A DNA stretch of 64,000 bases from Phocoena phocoena (taxonomy: Eukaryota; Chordata; Mammalia; Artiodactyla; Phocoenidae), in contig NC_089232.1 in assembly GCF_963924675.1 (NCBI RefSeq), forward strand, positions 33,554,842-33,618,841. The letters are read 5' to 3'. Shown one piece after another: positions 1 through 11,680 of this stretch. The translations under genes were made by a program, and so were the position numbers. The notes under the pieces are model-generated. The model worked only from the letters and a program-made list of their open reading frames with translations. It had not been told where the DNA came from and made no database searches. Each line of letters starts with the position of its first letter. Position 1 is the first letter of the stretch.

Positions 1-1674
1 AGTTAGGCAAATTTGGAGAATGCTGCTGACAAGCATGATGTGTTAAAACTAATCTAAGTCTTGGTAAAGTTCTACTCTTGGTATCTTGAACTTCCTTTTT
101 AGGCAAATATCTATGCTGATGTGTTGTTATGATGGACTGCTGTAAATTTTTGCTTCAATCTTATAATTCTCACGTTTCTCTAATGAGAATGTATGTGTTT
201 CCTTGGGTACTCTGTGCTTTGGTCTTGAAACGACTCGAGGCCAGAATCAGCAATTTTTAAAATATATATATACAAAAGAATGCAACTCTAATTTTAAAAA
301 TCACTGACAAAGAAAGACTTTATTTCTGGGTCTTTTTCTTCTCTCTCCTCACTCTATTTTCACTAACAGTTAGGCTATTTATTTCAAATTGCATTGCCCA
401 CTTAGCAAAACACCAACAAAAATTCCACCCAGCCAAACAACAGTCTGAGGAAGTCATAGCTTAGAGCAGAGTGTTTACAAAAGATGGCATGTTGAGGATT
501 GCCATCACCATTCTTTCTGAAAGCATTATTTTTAACAGGAAAAAAAAAACAAACAACCTCTACTGGACATTGTGCTCCACCAAAACAAGAGAATAAACTG
601 AAAAAGAGAAAGTCTTAAGATTCAGAAGCAATCTAAATTAGGAGATGAGTATAGGGAATTCCTAAGATAATTAAAAAGTGATATTAATGGTACAATTAAT
701 TTTTTCTGTAGATAAAAGTAGAATGGAAATTCTCAGAATGGAAGACTTCAAAAATAAAACACTGAAAGAGAGAGATTTCTTTCTGGTGAAAAATTATTCC
801 AACTATTGGCAATGTATGGACAATTAGCAATACATATAAGGAAAAACTAAAGAAATGAAAACAGAGAGGTATCTGGGATGCCAAGTGGCCTGGGCAGGAA
901 TTTCCAATTATAGCAAAATAATTAGGTTGGTAAATCCTGTCTTCCCCAAAATAAGTATAAAACTTACAATTTTTTTTTTCAAAAAAAAAAAATTCAGGCC
1001 TCTGGGAATCAAACAAAGGCAAACAATAAATTGAGAAGTATAATATTTAGTAGTAAAAAATAATTGCTGAATTTCAGGTAAGAGCAGTAGAAGTCTGTGC
1101 CCTCCTTTCCTGGAGCTATTCCTGTCCAGTCCTTCAGCTCATTTGGCATGGTATTTGTACAGGGTGAGGCTAGCTATAAAACCAGAAGGGACTGCTAAAG
1201 GGGCTGACTTGATTTGGAGGGGAGGGCAAAAAAACTCACACAAAGTAGTATTGCCAGTAATAGTAGTAACCTTGATAGGAAGAGAATGATGTAGGCCACA
1301 ACCCTGCAATGTAAGCCTGAGGTTGTAATCCTGGTTGGAGTGAGTGGCAGACCTATAATCTAACCAGAAATTTAGCAGGTGGATTCCAAAAATTAGACAG
1401 CTCTAAAAGAGCTAGCAAATGCCCTCAGACATCACTGGCTGACTCTGAGGCCATGTGCTTATACAGAGAAGACCTGAAAGTGAATGACAGAGTGTAATGT
1501 TATGATCAAAGATTCCAACTGCCTGAAATGTGGATTTGCTCCTAACCCAAAAACAGGTCACTGAGCAGGGTGTGAGCCTGACTGACTCAAGGTGTTTGAG
1601 TGAAACATCAGGCCAATCATTGGCTGACCACTAAGCTATACATACTATGCTGACCCCTGATCCAGTTTGACCAA
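1..1674. other. Unassigned AT-rich noncoding sequence
   Basis: I recognise no gene or clear repeat here. The longest frame (108 codons, minus strand, 696-1022) is low-complexity and rich in Phe, with no domain, so I treat it as chance. The part from about 1250 to 1670 could be the 5' leader of the old L1 that starts just downstream, because its purine-rich style and position fit, but this is inference only. Confidence 0.4.
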
Positions 1675-3397
1675 GATAAAGAGAGATGACACAAATTAAA
1701 AGAATTGTAAGGAAATACTATCAACATTATTATGTCAAAAAGTTAGAAACTTAGAGGAAGCAGAAAATTTCCTAGAAAGACACAAACTACTGAAACAAAC
1801 TTAAGAAGCTATAGAAAATCTAAACAGAACAACAGGTAAATAAATTGAATTAGTAATCAAAAATCCACAAAGAAAAGCCCAGGCCCAGATATCTTTTCTG
1901 GTGAAATGTGTTAAACAATTAAATAAGAAATAATACCAACACTTCACAAATTCTGCCAGAAAATAGATATTCAGAAAGTAGAGGAAAAGGGGATACTTCC
2001 CAATGCTATGAGGCTAGTTTTATTCTTCTACCAAAGCCACATAAAGATATCTCAGGAAAAGAAAACTACAGATCAATATCTAACTTGAATATAGATGAAA
2101 ATATAAGGTTATTTCCGTGATAAATAAATCCCAGTTAGTCATGGTATCCCTTTTTTATATGTTGTTGGATTTCATTTGCTAGGTTTTTGTGGGGTTTTTT
2201 GAGAAATTTTCATCTATATTCAACAAATTGGGAATAGCAGGGAACATTCTCAATGTGAAAAATGACATGTACAAAAAACTTTGGCTAAAATTATACTAAG
2301 TTGTGAAAGACTTAGTGCTTTGTCTCTAAGATTAGGCAAAGATATCCACTCTCACCTGTTCTATTCAACATTGTGCTGCAGACTCTAGCCAGTAAAATAA
2401 GACAAGACAAAGAAAGTAAAAGCATATAGAAAAGCAAAAGGAAGAAGTAAAACTGCCTTTTTTGAAGACAACATGATCCTGAATGTAGGAACTCCTAAGG
2501 AATATTAAAATAAAATATTAGGACTAGTAAATGAGTTCAAGGTCACAGGATACAAGATAAATATGCAAAGATGAATTTTTTTTTTATATTCTGGCAACGA
2601 AGAATTGGAACATGATATTTCATTCTTGATAGCATCAAAAAGAATAAAACATTTAGAATAAATGCAACAAAAGAACAAGTCTTATTCACAGAAAATCACA
2701 AGGTGCTGCTGACAGAAATGAAAATTGAAATAAATGCTGACAGAAATGACAATTGAGAGACATTTTATGTTCTAGACTGAATGACTCAATATTGTTAAGA
2801 TGGCAATTCTTAGATTCAAGAAAATCTTTATCAAAATCCCATGAGGCTTTATTTATTTATTTATTTTGTAGAAATTGACAAGGTGCTTCTAAAATTATAT
2901 GGAAACACAAAGAACTAACCAATGAAATTTTGAAAAGGAAGACTAAATTTGGAGGAGTTGGAATACCAACTCCATATAGTGATTATGAAACTCACTATAA
3001 ATCTATGGTAATTAAGACAATGGAGTATTTGGGTAAGGATAAACATATGGATCAACAAAACAGAATGAGAGTTCAGAAATAAACCCTTACATTTATAATT
3101 AATTGACTTTCAGCAAAGGTTCCAAAGCAGTTTAATGAAGGAAAGGAGATTCTTTGCAACAAATGATGCTTGGAGAACTAGTTACCCACATGTTTAAAAA
3201 AATGATCTTAGACCCTTATCTCACAGCATACATATAAGTTAACTCTAAATAGTTGATGCATCTAAATGTAGGAACTAAAACTCTAAAACATCTAGAAGAA
3301 AACACTGTAAGAAATCTTTGTGACTTTGAGTTAGGCAAAGATCTCTTAGGTATGCTATCAAGAGAAGAAAAAGCAATACAGTAGACTTAAGGACATT
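1675..3397 (+). mobile_element. Old L1 ORF2 fragment (segment 1 of an interrupted copy)
   Basis: The sequence follows the L1 ORF2 reverse-transcriptase region in order: the lead-in before the fingers, the 'ttctgccagaaa' region, the palm region and on to the C-terminal half, ending near 'gtagacttaagg'. It is heavily mutated, with stops in all frames and many indels, so it is far older than the L1 at 4449. An internal stretch near 2103-2205 is inverted and about 200 bases of the expected ORF2 order are missing after it. The copy resumes at 3914, 4173 and 12115, which shows that the intervening elements inserted later. Confidence 0.75.
2087..2221. repeat. Inverted-repeat-flanked inversion inside old L1
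   Basis: The 16-base sequence gaatatagatgaaaat at 2087-2102 recurs as its exact reverse complement at 2206-2221. The bases between read as L1 ORF2 in the wrong direction: the 'ggtttatccca' region is visible on the minus strand. The block is therefore a local inversion within the host L1 rather than a foreign insertion. Confidence 0.65.
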
Positions 3398-3401
3398 TGA
3401 T

Positions 3402-3913
3402 TTTGTATTAGTATTCCATACTGTGTAACAAATTACTGCAACATTAGTGGCTTAAAACATATACTTATTAGTCCACAACTTCTCTAAGTCAGAAATCAGG
3501 ACATAGTTCAGTTGGGTCTTTTGCTTAGGGTCTTACAAGACTGTGATCAAGGTGTCAGCCAAGGCTGAGGTTGCATCTGAGAGTCAACTAGGGAAGGTCT
3601 CTATCCCAACTTGGAGGGCTGTTGACAGTATCCAGTACCTGAGGACTAAAGCATTCATGGCATATTGCTCCTTCAAAGCCAGGAAGGAGAGAGAGAACGA
3701 GGTGGTGGTGGTGGTGGGGCTCTAGCAGGAGAAAGAAAGGTCTGGCAAAATAGGTGCTATACTCTTCAATTGTGTACATGGAACCACCTTTGCCACACCT
3801 CATCGGTGAGAAGCAAGTCACAGGTCCCACCATATTCAAGGGGAGGGATTTAACCAAAGCACCAATAACAGGAGGCAGGGGTTAGGAGGGCCATTTTAAG
3901 TCTGTCTACCACA
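3402..3913 (-). mobile_element. MaLR/MLT1-like solo LTR (reverse orientation)
   Basis: It opens with tgtattag and closes with taccaca, that is TG...CA when read on either strand. Its minus-strand order matches the other MaLR-like LTRs in this window: a tgtggta start, a transcript-like middle, and a 'taatttgttacacagtatgg' type end. It interrupts the old L1 exactly, since L1 sequence on the two sides (to 3397, from 3914) is contiguous in the L1 order. Frames at 3543-3857 arise from a (GGT)n run and are not genes. The family name is from memory. Confidence 0.55.
3701..3718 (+). repeat. Short (GGT)n microsatellite
   Basis: A run of ggt triplets interrupts the reverse LTR. It creates the poly-Val, poly-Gly and poly-His tracts seen in short frames on both strands. 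Confidence 0.9.
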
Positions 3914-3990
3914 CTTTTCCAAAGACAACAGTATGAAAATTTAAAAACACAAGCCACCAACTTGGAGAAAATATTTGCAAATCACATCTC
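3914..3990 (+). mobile_element. Old L1 ORF2 fragment (segment 2)
   Basis: This short piece carries the 'ggagaaaatatttgcaaatc' hallmark of the L1 ORF2 C-terminal half. It continues segment 1 after the LTR and is cut by the hAT-like element at about 3990. Confidence 0.7.
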
Positions 3991-4169
3991 GGGGGTTGGC
4001 AAACTATGGCCTGCAGCCTATTTTGGTAAGACCCGTGAACTAAGAATGGTTTTTATATTTGTAAAGGGTTGTTTAAAAAAGAAGAATATGCAAAAGCGAT
4101 CCTATATGACGTACAAAACATAAAATATTTACTATCTTTCCATGTACAAAAAAAGTTTGTGAATTTCTG
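3990..4169 (+). mobile_element. hAT-type nonautonomous DNA transposon
   Basis: It begins with the 'ggttggcaaactatggcctg' terminus and ends with the complementary 'aaaagtttgtgaatttctg', the decayed inverted ends of a common mammalian hAT-family element. The interior 'taaaatatttactatc' is typical of the same family. It lies inside old L1 sequence that resumes at about 4173. The exact subfamily is not called. Confidence 0.6.
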
Positions 4170-4172
4170 CTA

Positions 4173-4245
4173 ACAGACTTGAATTCAGAATATATAAGCA
4201 CTTTTACAACTCATTAATAAGACTAACAAGCCGTTTTAAAGTGGA
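4173..4245 (+). mobile_element. Old L1 ORF2 fragment (segment 3)
   Basis: This is continuation of the same old L1, with the 'ttcagaatatataa' and 'caactcattaataagac' stretches seen in L1 ORF2. It stops where a MaLR-like LTR begins and resumes near 12115. Confidence 0.65.
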
Positions 4246-4448
4246 TGTTTTAGGCAAAACCCTCTCCCCACAATATCCATGCTCTAATCCCTGAAATTTG
4301 TGAATATGTTATAGTACTTGGTATAAGGGACTTTGCTGATGTAATTAAGGTTACAGACTATAATACAGGGATATTATGTTAGATTACCTGGGTGGTCTCA
4401 ATCTAATCATACTAGCCCATAAAAGCTAGCATCAAAAAGACGAGCTAG
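4246..4448 (+). mobile_element. MaLR/MLT1-like LTR, 5' part (split by L1)
   Basis: The order matches the LTR at 43991: '...tctaatccctgaaat', then 'ggctttgctgat'-like, then 'ggtggtctcaatctaatca'. It is interrupted at 4448 by the full-length L1 and resumes after that element's target-site duplication at 11696. It starts with TG. A weak 5-bp flanking match (gtgga versus gtagg at 12110-12114) is compatible with LTR integration. The family call is from memory. Confidence 0.6.
4434..4448 (+). repeat. Target-site duplication, 5' copy (L1 copy 1)
   Basis: The 15-base aaaaagacgagctag recurs at 11681-11695 as aaaaagatgagctag. The single difference is CG to TG, the expected decay of a methylated CpG. 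It fixes the left edge of the L1 at 4449. Confidence 0.9.
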
Positions 4449-6489
4449 GGGAACTTCAAGATGGCAGAAGAGTAAGAAGTGGAGATCACCTTCCTCCCCA
4501 CAAATACATTAGAAATACATCTACATGTGGAACAACTCCTACAGAACACTTAACTGAAGGCTAGTAGAAGACCTCAGACCTCTCAAAAGGCAAGAAACTC
4601 CCCACATGACTGGGTAGGGCAAAACAAAAAAGAAAAAACAGAGACAAAGAATAGGGAAGGGACCTGCACCAGTGGGAGGGAACTGTGAAGGAGGAAAGGT
4701 TTCCACACACTACGAAGCCCCTTCACGGGCGGAGACTGCGGGTGGCAGACAGGGGAAGCTTCAGAGCCAAGGAGGAGAGCGCAGCAACAGGGGTGCGGAG
4801 GGCAAAGCGGAGAGATGCCCGGTGCCGACCAGCACTCACCAGCCCGAGAGGCTTGTCTGCTTACCGGCTGGGGTCGGCGGGAGCTGGGAGCTGAGGCTTG
4901 GGCTTCGGAGGTCGGATCCCAGGGAGAAGACTGGGGGTGGCTGCGTGAACACAGCCTGCAGGGGGTTAGTGTGCCACAGCTAGCCAGGAGGAGGTCCGGG
5001 AAAAAGTCTGAACCTGCCGAAGAGGCAAGATATATTTTCCTGCCTCTGTTTCCTGGTGCACGAGGAGAGGGGATTAAGAGCGCTGCTTAAAGGAGCTCCA
5101 GAGACAGGCGTGAGCTGCGGCTATCAGCACGGACCACAGAGACGGACATGAGATGCTAAGACTGCTGCTGCCACTACCAAGAAGCCTGTGTGCAAGCACA
5201 GGTCACTCTCCACACCTCCCCTCCCGGGAGCCTGTGCAGCCCGCCACTGCCAGGGTCCCGTGATCCAGGGACAGCTTCTCTGGGAGAACACACAGCGCAC
5301 CTCAGGCTGGTGCAATGTCACGCTGGCCTCTGTCACTGCAGGCTTGCCCCGCATTCCGTACCCCTCCCTACCCTCCGCCTGAGTGAGCCAGAGTCCCCGA
5401 ATCAGCTGCTCCTTTAACCCCGACCTGTCTGAGTGAAAAGCAGACACCCTCAGGCGACCTACACGAAGAGGCAGGTCCAAATCCAAAGCTGAACCCCGAG
5501 AGCTGTGCGAACAAAGAAGAGAAAGGGAAATCTCTCACAGCAGCCTCAGGAGCAGAAGATTAAATCTCCACAATCAACCTGATGTACCCTGCATCTGTGG
5601 AATACCTGAATACAATGAATCATTCCAAACTTACTAGGTGGACTTTGGGAGCAAAGATATATATTTTCCCCCCTTTTTCTCTTTTTGTGAGTGTGTATGT
5701 GTATGCTTCTGTGTGTGGTTTTGTCTGTATAGCTTTGCTTTTACAATTTGTCCTAGAGTTCTATCTGTCCGTTTTGTTGTTGTTGTTGTTGTTTGCTTTT
5801 TTAGTATAGTTTTTAGCACTTGTTATCATTGGTGGATTTCTTTTTTGGTTTGGTTGCTCTCTTTTTTATTTCTTTCATTTTTTTTATTACTTAAAATTTT
5901 TTTAATAATTATTTTTTAGTTTTTTTAATAACTTTATTTTATTTTATCCTCCTTTCTTTCTTTCATTCTTTCTTTTTTCTCTTTTATTCTGAGCCGTGTG
6001 GATGACAGGCTCTTGGTGCGCCAGCCAGGCGTCAGGGCTGTGCTTTGAAGTGGGAGAGCCAAGTGCAGGACACTGGTCCAAAAGAGACCTCTCAGCTCCA
6101 CAGAATATCAAACGGTGCAAATCTCCCAGAGATCTCCATCGCAACGCCAAGACCCAGCTCCACTCAATGACCACAAGTTACAGTGCTGGAGACCCTATGC
6201 CAAACAACTAGCAAGACAGGAACACAAATCCACCCATTAGCAGAGAGGCTGCAAAAAATCATAATAAGGCCACAGATACTGCAAAACACACCACCAGATG
6301 TGGACCTGCCCACCAGAAAGAAAACATCCAGCCTCATCTACCAGAACACAGGCACTAGTCTCCTCCACCAGGAAGCCTACACAACCCACTGAAGCAACCT
6401 TAGCCACTGGGGACAGACACCAAAAACAATGGGAACTACGAACGTGCAGCCTGTGAAAAGGAGCCACCAAACACAGTAAGTTAAGCAAA
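4449..6489 (+). promoter_or_regulatory. L1 copy 1 5' UTR / internal promoter
   Basis: The first bases (gggaacttcaagatggcag) are the canonical L1 5' end, with a YY1-like 'caagatggc' at 4457-4465. About 4670-5500 is GC-rich, as expected of the L1 internal promoter. A strongly T-rich run follows at 5650-5990, then a leader to ORF1. YY1 positions transcription initiation in L1 of other mammals; that role here is inferred. Frames of 60-120 codons in this region, on both strands, are not conserved L1 proteins and are left out. CpG content looks lower than in copy 2, consistent with CpG decay. Confidence 0.8.
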
Positions 6490-7374
6490 ATGAGAAGACA
6501 GAGAAACACACAGCAGATGAAGGAGCAAGATGAAAACCCACCAGACCCAACAAATGAAGAGGAAATAGGCAGTCTACCTGAAAAAGAATTCAGAGTTGTG
6601 ATAGTAAAGATGATCCAAAATCTTGGAAATAGAATGGAGAGAATAAAAAAAAGTTTAACAAGGACACAGAAGAACTAAAGAGCAAACAAACAGTGAAGAA
6701 CAACACAATAAATGAAATTAAAAATTCTCTAGAAGGGATCAATAGCAGAATAATTGAGGCAGAAAAACGGATGAGTGACCTGGAAGATAAAATAGTGGAA
6801 ATAACTACTGCAGAGCAGAATAAAGAAAAATGAATGAAGAGAATTGAGGACAGTCTCAGAGACCTCTGGAACAACATTAAACACACCAACATTCGAATTA
6901 TACGGGTCCCAGAAGGAGAGAAAAAGAAAGGGACTGAGGAAATATTTGAAGAGATTATAGTTGAACACCCCCTTAATATGGGAAGGGAAATAGTTCATAA
7001 AGTCCAGGAAGCAAAGAGAGTCCCATACAGGATAAATCCAAGGAGAAACATGCCAAGACACATATTAGTCAAACTATCAAAAATTAAATACAAAGAAAAA
7101 ATATTAAAAGCAGCAAGGGAAAAACAAAAACACACAAGGGAATACCCATAAGGTTAATAGCTGATCTTTCAGCAGAAACTCTGTAAGCCAGAAGGGAGTG
7201 GCAGGACATATTTAAAGTGATGAAGGAGAAAAACCTACACCCAAGATTACTTTACCCTGCAAGGATTTCATTCAGATTTGATGGAGAAATTAAAACATTT
7301 ATAGACAAGCAAAAGCTAAGAGAATTCAGTACCACCAAACCAGCTTTACAACAAATTCTAAAGGAACTTCTCTA
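6490..7374 (+). pseudogene. L1 ORF1p (RNA-binding chaperone), broken
   Basis: L1 ORF1p is a trimeric RNA-binding protein that coats L1 RNA. The start at 6490 (MRRQRNTQQMKEQD) and the end at 7374 (...QQILKELL) are both recognisable. Between them a first frame stops at 6678. The coiled-coil part (NSLEGINSRIIEAEKRMSDL) lies in another frame and stops near 6831. The RRM-like part (6834-7151, SLRDLWNNIKHTNIRIIRVP) is followed by a frame change before the C-terminal domain (ARISFRFDGEIKTFIDKQKL). At least two frame changes and one in-frame stop make it non-functional. The restored length of about 295 codons is near the usual L1 ORF1 size. Confidence 0.85.
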
Positions 7375-7433
7375 GGCAGGAAACACAAGAGAATGAAAAG
7401 ACATACAATAACAAACCAAAAACAATTAGCAAA

Positions 7434-10400
7434 ATGCTAATAGGAACATGCATATCGATAATTACCTTAATTGTAAATGGATTAAATGCTCCAACCAAAA
7501 GACATAGACTGCCTGAATGAATACAAAACTAATACCCATATATATGCTGTCTACAATAGACACACTTCAGACCTAGGGACACATACAGAATGTAAGTAAG
7601 AGGATGGAAAAACATATTCCATGCAAATGGAAATCAAAAGGAAGCCAGAGTAGCAATTCTCATATCAGACAAAATAGACTTTAAAACAAAGACTGTTACA
7701 AGAGACAAAGATGGACACTACATAATGATCAAGGGATCAATCCAAGAAGAAGATATAACAATTGTAAATATTTATGCACCCAACATAGGAACACCTCAAT
7801 ACATAAGGCAAATACTAACAGCCATAAAAGGGGAAATCGACATTAACACAATCATAGTAGGGGATTTTAACACCACACATTCACCAATGGACAGATCATC
7901 CAAAATGAAAATAAATAAGGAAACACAAGCTTTAACTGATACATTAAACAAGATGGACTTAACTGATATTTATAGGACATTCCATCCAAAAATAACAGAA
8001 TACACACTCTTCTCAAGTGCTCATGGAATATTCTCCAGGGTAGACCATATCTTGGGTCACAAATCAAGCCTTGGTAAATTTAACAAAATTGAAATCGTAT
8101 CAAGTACCTTTTCTGATCACAACGCAATGAGACTAGATATCAATTACAGGAAAAAATCAGTAAAAAATATAAACACATGGAGGTTAAACAATACACTACT
8201 TAATAACCAAGAGATCACTGAGGAAATCAAGGAGGAAATCAAAATACACCTAGAAACAAATGACAATGAAAAGACGATGAACCAAAACCTATGGGATGTA
8301 GCAAAAGCAGTTCTAAGACGGAAGTTTATAGCAATACAATCCTACCTTAAGAAACAAGAAACATCTCAAATAAACAACCTAACCTTACACCTAAAGCAAT
8401 TAGAGAAAGAAGAACAAAAATACCTCAAGGTTAGCAGAAGGAAAGAAATCGTAAACATCAGAGCAGGAATAAATGAAAAAGAAATGAAGGAAACAATAGA
8501 AAAGATCAATAAAACTAAAAGATTGTTCTTTGAGAAGATAAACAAAATTGATAAACCATTATCCAGACTCATCAAGAAAAAAAGGGAGAAGACTCAAACC
8601 AATAGATTTAGAAGAAATTGCAGAAATACAAAGGATCATGAGAGATTACTACAAGCAACAATATGGCAATAAATGGACAACCTGGAAGAAATGGACAAAT
8701 TCTTAGAAATGTACAACCTTCCAAGCCTGAACCAGGAAGAAATAGAAAATATGAACAGACCAATCACAAGCACTGAAATTGAAACTGTGATTAAAAATCT
8801 TCCGACAAACAAAAGCCCAGGACCAGAGAGCTTCACAGGCGAATTCTATCAAACATTTATAGAAGAGCTGACACCTATCCTTCTCAAACTCTTCCAAAAT
8901 ATAGCAGAGGAAGAAACACTCCCAAACTCATTCTACGAGGCCACCATCACCCTGATACCACAACCAGACAAAGATGTCACAAAGAAAGAAAACTAGAGGC
9001 CAATATCACTGATGAACATAGATGCAAAAGTCCTCAACAAAATACTAGCAAATAGAATCCAACAGCACATTAAAAGGATCATATACCATGATCAAGTGGG
9101 GTTTATCCCAGGAATGCAAGGATTCTTCAGTATACGCAAATGAAACAATGTGATACACCACATTAAGAAACTGAAGGAGGAAAACCATATGATCATCTCA
9201 ATAGATACAGAGAAAGCTTTCGACAAAATTCAACACCTATTTATCATAAAAACCCTCCAGAAAGTAGGCATAGAGGGAACTTTCCTCAACATAATAAAGG
9301 CCATATATGACAAACCCACAGCCAACATCATCCTCAGTGCTGAAAAACTGAAACCACTTCCACTAAGATCAGGAACAAGACAAGGTTGCCCACTCTCACC
9401 ACTATTATTCAACATAGTTTTGGAAGTTTTAGTCACAGCAATCAGAGGAGAAAAGAAATAAAAGGAATCCAAATCAGAAAAGAAGAAGTAAAGCTGTCAC
9501 TGTTTGCAGATGACATCATACTATATATAGAGAATCTTAAAGATGCTACCAGAAAACTACTAGAGCTAATTAATGAATTTGGTAAAGTAGCAGGATACAA
9601 AATTAATGCACAGAAATCTCTTGCATTCTTTTACACTAATGATGAAAAATCTGAAAGTGAAATTAAGAAAACACTCCCATTTACCATTGCAACAAAAAGC
9701 ATAAAATACTTAGGAATAAACCTACCTAAGGAGACAAAAGACCTGTATGCAGAAAATTAAAAGACACTGATGAAAGAAATTAAAGATGATACAAAATAGG
9801 TGGAGAGATATACCATGTTCTTGGATTGGAAGAATCAACATTGTGAAAATGACTCTACTACCCAAAGCAATCTACAAATTCAATGCAATCCCTATCAAAC
9901 TACCACTGGCATTTTTCACAGAACTAGAACAAAAAAATTCACAATTTGTATGGAAACACAAAAGACCCCGAATAACCAAAGCAATATTGTGAAAGAAAAA
10001 CGGAGCTGGAAGAATCAGGCTCCCTGACTTCAGACTATACTACAAAGCTACAGTAATCAAGACAGTATGGTACTGGCACGAAAACAGAAATATAGATCAA
10101 TGGAACAGGATAGAAAGCCCAGAGATAAACCCACACACATATGGTCACCTTAGCTTTGATAAAGGGGGTAAGAATATACAGTGGAGGAAAGACAGTGTCT
10201 TCAATAAGTGGTGCTGGGAAAACTGGTCAGCTACATGTAAAAGAATGAAATTAGACACTCCCTAACACCATACACAAAAATAAACTCAAAATGGGTTAAA
10301 GACATAAATGTAAGGCCAGAGACTATCAAACTCTTAGAGGAAAACATAGGCAGAACACTCTATGACAGCAAGAGTGATGATAAATCACAGCAAGATCCTT

Positions 10401-11228
10401 TTTGACCCACTTCCTAGAGAAATGGAAATAAAAACAAAAATAAACAAATGGGACCTAATGAAACTTAAAAGCTTTTGCACAGCAAAGGAAACTATAAACA
10501 AGACGAAAAGACCACCCTCAGAATGGGAGAAAATATTCGCAAATGAAGCAACTGACAAAGGATTAATGTCCAAAATTTACAAGCAGCTCAAGCAGCTCAA
10601 TATCAGAAAACCAAACAACCCAATCCAGAAATGGGCAGAAGACCTAAATAGACATTTCTCCAAAGAAGATATACAGATTGCCAACAAACACATGAAAGAG
10701 TGCTCAACATCATTAATCATTAGAGAAATGTAAATCAAAACTACAATGAGATATCATCTCACACCAGTCAGAATGGCCATCATCAAAAAATCTATGAACA
10801 ATAAATGCTGGAGAAGGTTAGGAGAAAAGGGAACTCTCTTGCACTGTTGGTGGTAATGTAAATTGATACAGCCACTATGGAGAACAGTATGAAGGTTCCT
10901 TAAAAAACTAGAAATACAACTATCATAGAACCCAGTACTGGTCATATACCCTGAGAAAACCATAATTCAAGAAGAGTCATGTAACACAATGTTCATTGGA
11001 GCTCTATTTACAAGAGCCAGGTAATGGAAGCAACCTACGTGTCCATTGGATGAATGGATAAAGAAGATGTGGCACATATATACAATGGAATATTACTCAG
11101 CCATAAAAAGAAACAATATTGAGTTATTTGTAGTGATGTGGATGGATCTAGAATCTGTCATACAAAGTGAAGTAAGTCAGAAAGAGAAAAATAAATACTG
11201 TATGCTAACACATATATATGGAATCTAA
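7434..11228 (+). pseudogene. L1 ORF2p (endonuclease + reverse transcriptase), broken
   Basis: ORF2p nicks target DNA and copies L1 RNA. The start at 7434 (MLIGTCISIITL) fits the usual artiodactyl ORF2 N-terminus, and the end at 11228 gives a span of 1265 codons, close to the normal length. Visible endonuclease motifs are NIYAPN, VGDFNTTHSPMDRS and SDHNAMRLDI (7725-8150). Reverse-transcriptase motifs are [28 protein letters not shown] (motif A), [13 protein letters not shown] (motif B) and [11 protein letters not shown] (motif C), then the C-terminal [13 protein letters not shown]. Disabling changes include an early stop near 7517, a stop at 8670, a stop near 8994, and a frameshift between motifs B and C (about 9390-9460). 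Confidence 0.9.
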
Positions 11229-11599
11229 AAAAAAAAAAAAAGGTCATGAAGAACCTAGGGGCAAGACGGGAATAAAGTCACAGACCTACTAGAGAATGGG
11301 GTTGAGGATATGGGGAGGGGGAAGGGTAAGCCTGGAGAAAGTGAGAGAGTCACATGGACATACATATACTATCAAACGTAATATAGCTAGCTAGTGGAAA
11401 GCAGCTGCATAGCACAGGGAGATCAGCTCAGTGTTTTGTGACCACCTAGATGGGTGAGATAGGGAGGTGGGAGGGAGGGAGATGCAAGAGGGTAGAGATA
11501 TGGGGACACATTTATATGTATAACTGATTCACTCTGTCATAAAGTAGAAACTAACACACCACTGTAAAGCAATTATACTCCAATAAAGATGTTAAAAAA
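11229..11599 (+). other. L1 copy 1 3' UTR with G-rich tract
   Basis: This is the untranslated tail after ORF2, beginning with an A-run at 11227-11241 and ending 'caataaagatgtt' plus a short A tract. It contains a run fitting the G3 N1-7 G-quadruplex rule at 11452-11479 (gggtgagatagggaggtggg and onward). Similar tracts occur at the same place in the L1 copies at 60112-60132 and, on the minus strand, 14108-14132. Confidence 0.85.
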
Positions 11600-11670
11600 T
11601 ATAACTATGACAAAAATTCAGGCACTGAAATTGTTTAGCAAATAAAAGTTTATGCATTTGGTATATTCTA
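11600..11670 (+). other. L1 3' transduced flank (71 bases)
   Basis: These bases lie between the ordinary L1 3' end (A tract 11594-11599) and the true terminal poly(A). They are inside the target-site duplication, so they travelled with the element. They contain their own AATAAA at 11641-11646, about 24 bases before the second poly(A). This is the structure expected when L1 transcription reads past its own weak polyadenylation signal into the flank of the source locus. Confidence 0.85.
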
Positions 11671-11680
11671 AAAAAAAAAA

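Larger units (their letters stand above)
4449..11680 (+). mobile_element. Full-length LINE-1 copy 1, inactive, with 3' transduction
   Basis: This is a complete L1 of about 7.2 kb. It has a 5' UTR with internal promoter (4449-6489), a broken ORF1 (6490-7374), a spacer, a broken ORF2 (7434-11228), a G-rich 3' UTR, an internal short A tract at 11594-11599, a 71-base transduced flank and a terminal poly(A) at 11671-11685 that merges with the target-site duplication. L1 moves by copying its RNA into DNA at a nicked target. This copy is flanked by 15-bp duplications with one mismatch, so it is much younger than the old L1 and LTR that hold it. Stops and frameshifts in both ORFs mean it cannot now make the machinery itself. 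It is in the same family as the minus-strand copy at 13986-19866. Confidence 0.95.

Noticed and set aside
3543..3857. Frames with poly-Gly, poly-Val or poly-His
   Set aside because: Produced by a (GGT)n run inside a reversed LTR.
4672..5486. Frames in the GC-rich part of L1 copy 1, including a 120-codon minus-strand frame
   Set aside because: They come from the L1 5' UTR, which is GC-rich and noncoding. Equivalent frames in copy 2 (18762-19642) differ in sequence.
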